A stretch of DNA of 64,000 bases. It comes from an uncultured Clostridia bacterium (GTDB lineage Bacteria; Bacillota; Clostridia; Oscillospirales; CAG-272). Positions 27,842 through 35,496 of the stretch are shown one piece after another (positions within the stretch are counted from its first letter, which is position 1; every line of letters starts with the position of its first letter). The stretch spans positions 124,001 through 188,000 of the forward strand of contig CANRMP010000002.1 of the NCBI GenBank assembly GCA_947631765.1. Direction: 5' to 3'. Both the position numbers and the translations under genes were made by a program. The notes beneath the pieces are model-generated. The model had not been told where the DNA came from. It ran no database searches and worked only from the letters and a program-made list of their open reading frames with translations.

Positions 27842-29188
27842 ATGGAAAAGAACTTAACAACCGGCAGTGTGTTTGAAACCATAGTGTCTTTTTCACTGCC
27901 GTTTCTGCTCTCTTATTTTTTGCAGACCCTGTACGGTTTGGCAGACCTCTTTATAATAGGGCAGTTTAACGCCGTTGAGAGCACAACCGCGGTATCTGTG
28001 GGCGGACAGGTGATGCATATGCTCACAGTTATGCTTGTGGGGCTTGCAATGGGCGCAACCGTTATGATAGGGCGAGCCGTCGGAGCCGACAAAAAAAGCG
28101 AGGCGGCAAAGACCATCGGCAATACGGTAACCTTGTTTACCCTATTATCCCTCTCTCTTACCGCCCTGCTTCTTATTTTTGTAGGTCCCATAGTCTCTGT
28201 CATGATAACGCCTCCTGAGGCGGTGCAGGGCACAAAAGAATATCTAAAAGTTTGCTTTATAGGTATTCCTTTTATTACAGCCTACAATATTATAAGCGCG
28301 GTGTTTCGGGGAATGGGCGACTCAAAAAGTCCGATGTATTTTATCGCCGTCGCCTGTGCTGCAAATATCGGGCTTGATTATCTGTTTATCGGGGCACTCG
28401 GCATGGGACCTCGCGGCGCGGCGCTGGGTACCACATTGGCGCAGACAATAAGCGTTGCGGTGTCTTTAATTGTCATAGTAAGGCGAAAATCCGGCATAAG
28501 ACTGACGCGCGAGTGCTTTGTACCCGAGAAAAAAACAATTAAGGAAATAATGAACGTCGGCTTGCCCGTCGCTTTTCAGGACGGCTTTATACAGGTCTCA
28601 TTTCTTGTAATCACGGCAATTGCAAACAGCAGGGGACTTACCGACGCCGCGGCGGTGGGAATTGTCGAAAAGATTATCGGGATTTTGTTCCTTATCCCCT
28701 CCTCGATGCTTTCCTCGGTTTCGGCGCTCTGCGCGCAAAATATCGGCGCGGGACGAATAGACCGCGCAAAGCTTACTCTAAAATACGCCACCTTTATTGC
28801 GGTGGGATTCGGGGTTCTTTTTGCCCTTACCGCGCAGTTTGTCGCACAGCCTGTTGTCGCACTGTTTGTAAAAGATCGGGATATCGGCGTTATAGTTGCC
28901 GGCGGGCAGTACCTTTGCTCTTATGTTTGGGACTGCGTATTTGCGGGAGTGCATTTCTGCTTTAGCGGATTTTTCTGCGCTTGCGGCAGGTCGGGAATCT
29001 CCTTTCTTCACAACTGTATTTCAATATGCTTTGCGCGCATTCCGCTGGCATGGCTTGCCTCGCAAATGTTTAAAGATACGCTTATGCCGATGGGGCTTGC
29101 AACGGTTATCGGCTCAATTTTGTCGGTTATTGTCTGCCTTGTCGCCTATTTTTGCTTATTCGGAAGGAAGAAAAATACCGAGGCGTGA
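27842..29188 (+). CDS. MATE family efflux transporter
   Basis: The 448-residue protein has about 12 membrane helices in two homologous halves, the MATE/MOP design of cation-drug antiporters. Segments such as GQVMHMLTVMLVGLAMGATV and AVFRGMGDSKSPMYF are typical of the NorM/DinF-like clostridial group. The substrate is unknown. The gene stands alone between the tRNA-Pro terminator and a bidirectional terminator. The start is ATG at 27842; the ribosome site (AAGGA) is modest. Confidence 0.92.
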   Translation: MEKNLTTGSVFETIVSFSLPFLLSYFLQTLYGLADLFIIGQFNAVESTTAVSVGGQVMHMLTVMLVGLAMGATVMIGRAVGADKKSEAAKTIGNTVTLFTLLSLSLTALLLIFVGPIVSVMITPPEAVQGTKEYLKVCFIGIPFITAYNIISAVFRGMGDSKSPMYFIAVACAANIGLDYLFIGALGMGPRGAALGTTLAQTISVAVSLIVIVRRKSGIRLTRECFVPEKKTIKEIMNVGLPVAFQDGFIQVSFLVITAIANSRGLTDAAAVGIVEKIIGILFLIPSSMLSSVSALCAQNIGAGRIDRAKLTLKYATFIAVGFGVLFALTAQFVAQPVVALFVKDRDIGVIVAGGQYLCSYVWDCVFAGVHFCFSGFFCACGRSGISFLHNCISICFARIPLAWLASQMFKDTLMPMGLATVIGSILSVIVCLVAYFCLFGRKKNTEA

Positions 29189-29207
29189 ACTATAAAAATT
29201 AAAATAA

Positions 29208-29246
29208 CGGCGACGGGTAATTTTTTACCTGTCGCCGCCCTTTTAT
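29208..29246. terminator. Bidirectional terminator between MATE and ABC exporter genes
   Basis: GGCGACGGGTAA pairs with TTACCTGTCGCC (12 bp, one G-U) around a T-rich loop. CCCTTTTATT follows on plus and a TTATTTTAATTTTT tract follows on minus. Confidence 0.88.
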
Positions 29247-29255
29247 TGTCGGAGC

Positions 29256-31151
29256 TTAATTTATAATTTGCTCTTTTTCGTTTTTGTCCGCGTACTGCAT
29301 TTTGTAAAGCTCATAGTATCTGCCTTTTTTCTCAAGAAGCTCTTCGTGCGTGCCCTCTTCGACAATCTCTCCAAGGTGAATCATGAGTATTCTGTCGGCG
29401 TGCCGAATGGTAGAAAGACGGTGAGCGACAATCAGCATAGTGCCGATATTCGCCATGCGTTCGAGCGATTCCTGAATTAATATTTCTGTTTCGGTGTCTA
29501 TATTTGCAGTGGCTTCGTCAAGAATCATTACGGCGGGCTTGTGAATAATAGTACGCGCAAAGGAGAGCAGCTGTCGCTGACCTGCCGAAAAATTGTTTCC
29601 TCTTTCGCGCACCTCTTCGTCAAGGCGTGCGGGAAGCTTTTCTATAAAGCGGTCTGCGTTGACGTATCTGCAAGCGTCCATCAGCTCCTCGTCGGGTACC
29701 CCCTCTTTTCTGAGCAGCAGATTTGAACGAATGGTTCCCGAAAAGAGAAATACGTCTTGAAGCATCTGCCCGAGCTGTCGGCGCAAAGATGAAATCTTTA
29801 CGGTCTTTATATCAATTCCGTCAATTAGTATTTGCCCCTTTTGTATATCGTAATTTCGGCAGATAAGGGAAAGTATTGTACTTTTTCCCGAGCCGGTCGC
29901 GCCGACAAACGCGACCATTTGCCCCGCCTTTACCTTAAAGGAAACATCCTTTAGCACCCATTCGCCGGGGACGTAATAGAACCACACGTGTTTAAATTCT
30001 ATATCTCCCTTTATCTGCACAAGCTCTTTTGCATCCGGTGCATCCTGAATCTTCGGCTTGATATCGAATATTGTGAATATTTTTTCTGCCGAGGCAAGGG
30101 CGGATTGAAGCCAGTTAAACTGCTCCGCAAGGCTTTGTATGGGATTAAAAAACTTTGAAATATACAGATAAAACGACACCACAGTTCCGCTGCCTATAGT
30201 CTGTCCCATAAAATAAATATTCTTTATGTATCCTCGCCCGCCGAGATACAGCAGGCAGAGCACAGAGGAAATGTACAGCATATAAACAAGCGGTCTGAAA
30301 ATACCGAAAACAAAAATCTGTTCCTTTTTGGCTTTGCCGAGGGCAATATTCTTTCTGTCAAATTCCGCCTTCTTCGCCTTCTCCTTGTTGAAAATCTGAA
30401 TGATTTTCATGCCCGAGAGATTTTCCGAAAGAAAGGTGTTAATATCGGTTGTGCCGTCCTTAACTTTACGGTAAGCCTTTCGGCTGAATTTGCGGAAAAC
30501 CACGGTAAAGAGCACAATAAAGGGAACAAAGCAGAGTACCATAAGGGTCAGCAGATAGTTAAGGCAGAGCATTGCCGCAAGTACGCCGATAATCACAAAG
30601 CAGTTTTTAACAAGGGTAACCAAAATGTTTGTGAACATCAGCGATATTGCGTTGGTATCATTTGTAACGCGGGTGACAAGCTTTCCTACGGGGATATCAT
30701 TCAGCTGTTCATGAGACAGCGATTCGATATGCACAAACAGGTCCTCTCTTATTTTCGAGAGTATTCTCTGACCTATGGTTTGAAGCAGAACCGCCTGAAT
30801 GTAAGTGCATATAAGCGAAACAATAAGTATTCCGGCATAAACCGCAACTGCTGCAAGAAGCCTGCTCATCGGGAAATCGTCTTTTATCATTTCCTCTATT
30901 TGCCCGATTATCATCGGGGATAGCAGGTCGTACGCTATCGAAAAGAGCATGACAAGAAGCACTGCGGCAAGGGAGAGAACATGGGGCTTTACATAATAAA
31001 GCAGTCGGCGGATTATTTCTCCGTCCTTCATATTGCGGTCGAAGCCGACAGCTTCCTTTTGCCGCCTTATGCCAAGATACGCGATAAAGAAAATCAAGGA
31101 GAAGAAGCCGACAATGCCGCCTACAAGCAAAAGAGGGTATAATTCGTACAT
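29256..31151 (-). CDS. ABC exporter half-transporter, catalytically competent partner
   Basis: The 631-residue protein has six membrane helices (about 1-340) and a C-terminal nucleotide-binding domain. Walker A is VGATGSGKST, Walker B ends in the catalytic Glu (VMILDEATANID), but the signature motif is the degenerate FSAGQ. The upstream partner has the reverse pattern, so together they form one consensus and one dead ATP site, as in TM287/288 and BmrCD-like heterodimers. It starts 3 nt after the partner's stop. Substrates are likely drugs or lipids, but this is not determined. Confidence 0.92.
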   Translation of the reverse strand: MYELYPLLLVGGIVGFFSLIFFIAYLGIRRQKEAVGFDRNMKDGEIIRRLLYYVKPHVLSLAAVLLVMLFSIAYDLLSPMIIGQIEEMIKDDFPMSRLLAAVAVYAGILIVSLICTYIQAVLLQTIGQRILSKIREDLFVHIESLSHEQLNDIPVGKLVTRVTNDTNAISLMFTNILVTLVKNCFVIIGVLAAMLCLNYLLTLMVLCFVPFIVLFTVVFRKFSRKAYRKVKDGTTDINTFLSENLSGMKIIQIFNKEKAKKAEFDRKNIALGKAKKEQIFVFGIFRPLVYMLYISSVLCLLYLGGRGYIKNIYFMGQTIGSGTVVSFYLYISKFFNPIQSLAEQFNWLQSALASAEKIFTIFDIKPKIQDAPDAKELVQIKGDIEFKHVWFYYVPGEWVLKDVSFKVKAGQMVAFVGATGSGKSTILSLICRNYDIQKGQILIDGIDIKTVKISSLRRQLGQMLQDVFLFSGTIRSNLLLRKEGVPDEELMDACRYVNADRFIEKLPARLDEEVRERGNNFSAGQRQLLSFARTIIHKPAVMILDEATANIDTETEILIQESLERMANIGTMLIVAHRLSTIRHADRILMIHLGEIVEEGTHEELLEKKGRYYELYKMQYADKNEKEQIIN

Positions 31152-31154
31152 GTG

Positions 31155-32945
31155 TCACACCTGCCCTTCATAGGCGGCGCTTTTGGCGTCGTCAAGGCGT
31201 TGAAGCTCAACCATTGTGCGGTACGCGGGGCAGCTTTCAAGAAGCTCTGAGTGAGTTCCGACCGCCGCCACCCTTCCGTCCTCAAGGAAGATGAGCTTAT
31301 CAAGGGATTTAACCGTGCTGACCCTGTGGGCAATAAATATTGTAGTCTTGCCGCGCCGGAGTGCACTCAGATTTTCGAGAATTTTCTTTTCGGTCTTGAC
31401 ATCGACCGCAGAAACCGAATCATCAAGAATGAGGATTGCCGCGTCCTTCATGATCGAGCGCGCAATAGAAATGCGCTGTTTTTGACCGCCCGAGACTGTG
31501 ACGCCGCGCTCTCCGAGAATTGTTTCGTATCCGTGTGTAAAGGCTTCGATGTTGTCGTCAACGTCGGCAAGACATGCCGCCTTTCGAATAAGCTCGGGGT
31601 CGCTTTGCTCACAGGCAAAGGCAATATTGTTTGCAATTGTGTCAGAAAAAAGGAAATTGTCCTGCGGAACGTAAGCCGAGTATTTTCTCACCGTTTTTAT
31701 CGGTATTTTGTTTATGTCGACTCCGTCAAGGAAAATAGTACCGTTTGGCACGTTGTAGGTTCTTAGCAGCAGGTCGACAAGCGTGGTTTTTCCGGCGCCA
31801 GTCTTTCCTATTATTCCGACGTTTTCACCGGCGTTTATCGTAAATGAGATGTCGACAAGCTCGTCGACGGCGCTGCCGGGGTAACGGAAGGTGAGGTGAC
31901 TAAAGGTTATATTTCCTTTAAGAGGAGGCATATCCTTTACGTCGGGCGCGTCGGTAACGTCGGGAAGGGCTGTAAGCAGTGTGGTGATGCGTTCAAGGGA
32001 GGCTTTGCCGCGTGAAGCCATTTCAATAAGCTGTGAGACTGCCATTATAGGCCAGACAATAGAGGTAAAGTATCCGATAAATTCCATAAGATCGCCCGGA
32101 TTGAATATCCCCTCATGTACAAGATAGCCGCCGTAACCGAGTATCACGCAAATTACCGATTCAACAAAGAGAGTGACCAAAATATTAAGCATGGTTGAAA
32201 CTCTCGTATAGCTGACGTTTGCATCCTCGTTTTCCTTATTGAGCTTGTGAAACGCCATAAGCTCCGCCGTTTCCTTGACAAAGGCTTTTATTACTGCAAT
32301 GCCCGAAAAGCTCTCTTGCGAAAAGTCGGAAAGTGAAGAGAAAGCCTCCTGCCTTTTCTCCCACTTTTTCTGCATGTTTTTGCCGACAATAGTTCCAATA
32401 ATCAAGAGAAACGCCATGGGTATCAGAGTCAAAAGCGTCAGATACGGGTTCATTCTTGCCATTTTGTAAAGCGCCAAGACGCCGAGAATCAGCGCGTCGG
32501 CAAACATCAGTATACCCGAGCCGAAGCAGTCCTGAACGGTTTCAAGGTCATTTGTGAAAAGGGACATGAGATTTCCCACCTTGTTTACCTGGTAAAACTG
32601 CTGGGAAAGCTCCTTGCAGTGGTCAAACATACGGGCGCGAAGGTCTGTCTCCATCTTCACCGCGGAGCCGAAAAAAGCGATACGCCATAAAAAACGCCCC
32701 AAAACTATCGCAAGTATGATAAAAATCAGCGGTCTGCATATTTCGTCGAGCAGAAACGTCATGTCAAACACGCGTAAAGTACCGTCGAGCTCTACGATCC
32801 CTTTGTTGATACCGTTTATCACAAGGTTGTAAAGCTCGGGTATAACAAGCTGAAAATAATCAACCGCGACAAGCGCCAAAAGCCCTAAAAGGAGCATTGG
32901 CGCGTATTTTATGTAATATCGATTTATTTGCCTGCCGAAAAGCAT
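31155..32945 (-). CDS. ABC exporter half-transporter, degenerate-site partner
   Basis: The 596-residue protein is the first gene of a heterodimeric exporter. I start it at MLFGRQINRYYIKY, 9 nt after CCGGAGG; the track's extra 23 codons cover the leader. Six membrane helices precede the ATPase domain. Walker A is GKTGAGKTT, the signature VSGGQKQR is canonical, but Walker B reads LILDDSVSAVD with Asp in place of the catalytic Glu. This marks the non-hydrolysing site of the heterodimer. Its own promoter lies about 60 nt upstream. Confidence 0.92.
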   Translation of the reverse strand: MLFGRQINRYYIKYAPMLLLGLLALVAVDYFQLVIPELYNLVINGINKGIVELDGTLRVFDMTFLLDEICRPLIFIILAIVLGRFLWRIAFFGSAVKMETDLRARMFDHCKELSQQFYQVNKVGNLMSLFTNDLETVQDCFGSGILMFADALILGVLALYKMARMNPYLTLLTLIPMAFLLIIGTIVGKNMQKKWEKRQEAFSSLSDFSQESFSGIAVIKAFVKETAELMAFHKLNKENEDANVSYTRVSTMLNILVTLFVESVICVILGYGGYLVHEGIFNPGDLMEFIGYFTSIVWPIMAVSQLIEMASRGKASLERITTLLTALPDVTDAPDVKDMPPLKGNITFSHLTFRYPGSAVDELVDISFTINAGENVGIIGKTGAGKTTLVDLLLRTYNVPNGTIFLDGVDINKIPIKTVRKYSAYVPQDNFLFSDTIANNIAFACEQSDPELIRKAACLADVDDNIEAFTHGYETILGERGVTVSGGQKQRISIARSIMKDAAILILDDSVSAVDVKTEKKILENLSALRRGKTTIFIAHRVSTVKSLDKLIFLEDGRVAAVGTHSELLESCPAYRTMVELQRLDDAKSAAYEGQV

Positions 32946-33004
32946 ATAAAGATTCCTCCGGTAAATTGTCGAAAAGACGAACCGATTAATAACACGGTTT
33001 AATG

Positions 33005-33033
33005 AGTATACCACATCTTTATTTTTTATTCAA
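33005..33033 (-). promoter_or_regulatory. Promoter for the heterodimeric ABC exporter
   Basis: TTGAAT, 17 bp, TATACT on the minus strand. Downstream in the leader an AACCG-N10-CGGTT inverted repeat could be a regulator site; that is weak evidence. Confidence 0.78.
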
Positions 33034-33110
33034 GCCTTTTTTATATAATTGCCAATAAAAACGCAAAATCGCTTTAAACGCATTTTGAAAAGCGGGCAAA
33101 AATTACAAGG

Positions 33111-33144
33111 CGGGACGGCGGGAAAATTCCCGTCGCCCCGAAAA
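33111..33144 (-). repeat. Repeated GC-rich hairpin, copy 1
   Basis: CGGGACGGCGGGAA and TTCCCGTCGCCCCG fold into a near-complete 12-pair stem. The same ~34 bp recurs at 39484-39517 with only about two differences. Here it lies downstream of the second permease gene (minus strand). The U-tract is poor, so it may work as an mRNA 3' end stabiliser. Confidence 0.8.
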
Positions 33145-33211
33145 TATTGAAAATTTTGTGTTTGCAAAGCTTTTCAAAAACTTTTTTGTTTAACTTTGCG
33201 GGTGAGCTTTT

Positions 33212-35473
33212 TTATTTATAATTGACATATACGTTATTTCTATTAGAAAGCCGGATATTCAAATTATCCAGTTCATCTACTGTCAGCGAGGGAAGCGGAA
33301 CGAAGCCATGGTAGTATAGGACTTTATTTTCGGAATCGGGATTTTCTTTATCGTAATAGTCGATATTTAATATTAGTTCCATGAATGGTTCACCGTATTC
33401 TACGGGACGGCATTCGGCTTTTTTAAGCAGGAGCGCCATTATCGCTTGGTACTTTTCTAAAATATCGGTATCTAAGGTATATAAGTGCCCAACAGAATTG
33501 AAGATGTTGGCGCCGTAAAGGACTCCGCTCGAGTTTGGCTCATAGATTATCATCTCGCCGTAGCCACTGCTATTGGTCAACTCTTCATCCGTCATCATGT
33601 ACAACTGTTCAAGCTCTTCCAGCGCGTTTTGTTGCACTATTGAGTTATTGCTGTTCATTTCAAGAATGAGCGCAGCCGATCTGGGCATATACCGATAGCT
33701 AATAGGAATGCGGTAAGTATTGACCGACATTCCGACCCGTAAGGGATAATATACGATTGCGATTTGGTCGTAGCTATTTTCGTCCTCGATGTTTTTCACA
33801 AGGTCTATTAAAACATATGGATCGATTTCACTGATTTCTTCCCGCAGAGTATCGGTGAATCTATTGACAAATATCCTTGGCATATTTATGGGATCTGACC
33901 CATCAGAGAGGTTTCCGTAACTGTAAGACAGCGAGTTTCTGGCGGGTTTGGGCAAGTTTGTCCAAAGGTCATAATACTGCTTGTCATCAAGAAGCTTTTT
34001 CTTAATCGTATCGGCATACGTCTTATCAATTTTTGTACGGCGGATTTTACTGCCGAACTTTGTGTTAATTATGAAGGTCATTTTCTCGGTATCTTTCTGG
34101 TGCGATCCCCATTCGTTCACACTTACTTTGAGTTCGGAAGCATTCATTGACAGCGTCTCGGAAACCAATTCTTTGACCTCGTCGGAATTTAGGACAACCT
34201 CGTCTATATGACATTTCACATAATCCTCAAAGTTACCGGAGTTATAATATTTATCATCGAAGATGACCGAAATGCCGGTAATTTCGTCTGCATCGGGAGA
34301 GAAAGAGAGATTGTAAGCGCGTATGCCGAACAAGCCGCCTACAACGATGAGATTTGCCGCCGCGACTATGCCAAGCCCGGGAATGACGCGGAGCAGGTTT
34401 TTCCACTTGCGGGTGGTTATAAGCTCATAGGAGAAATATATAAGAAGCGCCACAATATAGAGCACCACCACAGAAAGGGTGAGATTATCGTACCTCCAGT
34501 CGTATCCGTCGGTTACGGTTTGAAATATAAGAATACAAGGAATCAGGCAGAAGGTGCAGGTAAGCAGCGTACGGTAGAAGGCTTGAAGTCCTCTGCTCGG
34601 CGCGGAACGCTCTGCGCTCTCGCTTTTTCTGCGGACAAAGAAGAGAAGACCGAGTCCCAAATAGATAAGCCCGAGAATCAGCGAGTAGATAATGCCGTGA
34701 AACCTGTAATACGTAAAGTCTTGGGAGCGCAGACTCCAACGATAAGATCCGAAAAACAAGGCGGTGTAGAGGTTGTAGTCATCTGCCAAGAGCGGGAAAA
34801 TGCCCGTTTCTACGAGAATAGGAGTCTGAGCCAGTATATTTGAGCTAAAGGCAAAGATGATAATACGCGGGATAAAGAGAATCATAATTGAGAGCAGAAT
34901 GTTGGAGCCTGTGGTCCCCGTAAGACTGACCGCAATCGAAACCGCGCCTACTGCCAAAACCGACGCCGCGAAGGTCGAAAGCATGAACATCAGGAGCTCG
35001 GCGATAAGAAGTTCGAAATATTTGTTAAAAATCAAATATGTCAGCGCAGCGCCAAGGGAGGTTGCAAGGATTTCAATTGCAACCCACGTCAGAACAGACG
35101 CCGAAAAGCTTATAAAAATGCAAGCTCTGGTGTGGGGAATGGAATGGTAAAAGTCGGAGGTGCGCCGTTTGCTTAAAAAGGAGAAGAGCATCAGCGTCAT
35201 CAGGGGAGCAACCACCAAAAAGATCGCAAAGAGGAAGGGATTGGCGTACACTCCGTAGATAATATCTTTGACAATTTGGTCGTCGCTATTATTCCACGAG
35301 GTATCGGAATAGTTCACTTGAGAGTGATTGATAAAGAATGAAATTCCCCATGCGGCGGGAACAACAATGGCAAGCACAGTGAGAATTGCCGTTGTGAGAA
35401 TCCCCACCAGCTTTAGCTGGCGAATGCCGTCCAAATACATCCCTATGCTGAATATTTTATTTTTCATTTTCAT
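33212..35473 (-). CDS. ABC-2-type permease, second of a tandem pair
   Basis: The 753-residue integral membrane protein starts at MKMKNKIFSIGMYLDGIR, 6 nt after AGGAGG; the track's 33 extra codons overlap its neighbour. Helices fill about 1-400, with the family segment FLSKRRTSDFYHSIPHTR near 105-125, and a large extracytoplasmic domain fills about 400-753. It is a paralogue of the upstream gene along its whole length, with patches of near-identical DNA. It belongs with the GntR regulator and ABC ATPase upstream. The substrate is unknown; related YtrA/B modules respond to cell-wall antibiotics. Confidence 0.85.
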   Translation of the reverse strand: MKMKNKIFSIGMYLDGIRQLKLVGILTTAILTVLAIVVPAAWGISFFINHSQVNYSDTSWNNSDDQIVKDIIYGVYANPFLFAIFLVVAPLMTLMLFSFLSKRRTSDFYHSIPHTRACIFISFSASVLTWVAIEILATSLGAALTYLIFNKYFELLIAELLMFMLSTFAASVLAVGAVSIAVSLTGTTGSNILLSIMILFIPRIIIFAFSSNILAQTPILVETGIFPLLADDYNLYTALFFGSYRWSLRSQDFTYYRFHGIIYSLILGLIYLGLGLLFFVRRKSESAERSAPSRGLQAFYRTLLTCTFCLIPCILIFQTVTDGYDWRYDNLTLSVVVLYIVALLIYFSYELITTRKWKNLLRVIPGLGIVAAANLIVVGGLFGIRAYNLSFSPDADEITGISVIFDDKYYNSGNFEDYVKCHIDEVVLNSDEVKELVSETLSMNASELKVSVNEWGSHQKDTEKMTFIINTKFGSKIRRTKIDKTYADTIKKKLLDDKQYYDLWTNLPKPARNSLSYSYGNLSDGSDPINMPRIFVNRFTDTLREEISEIDPYVLIDLVKNIEDENSYDQIAIVYYPLRVGMSVNTYRIPISYRYMPRSAALILEMNSNNSIVQQNALEELEQLYMMTDEELTNSSGYGEMIIYEPNSSGVLYGANIFNSVGHLYTLDTDILEKYQAIMALLLKKAECRPVEYGEPFMELILNIDYYDKENPDSENKVLYYHGFVPLPSLTVDELDNLNIRLSNRNNVYVNYK

Positions 35474-35496
35474 AAAAAACCTCCTATCAGGGTAGG

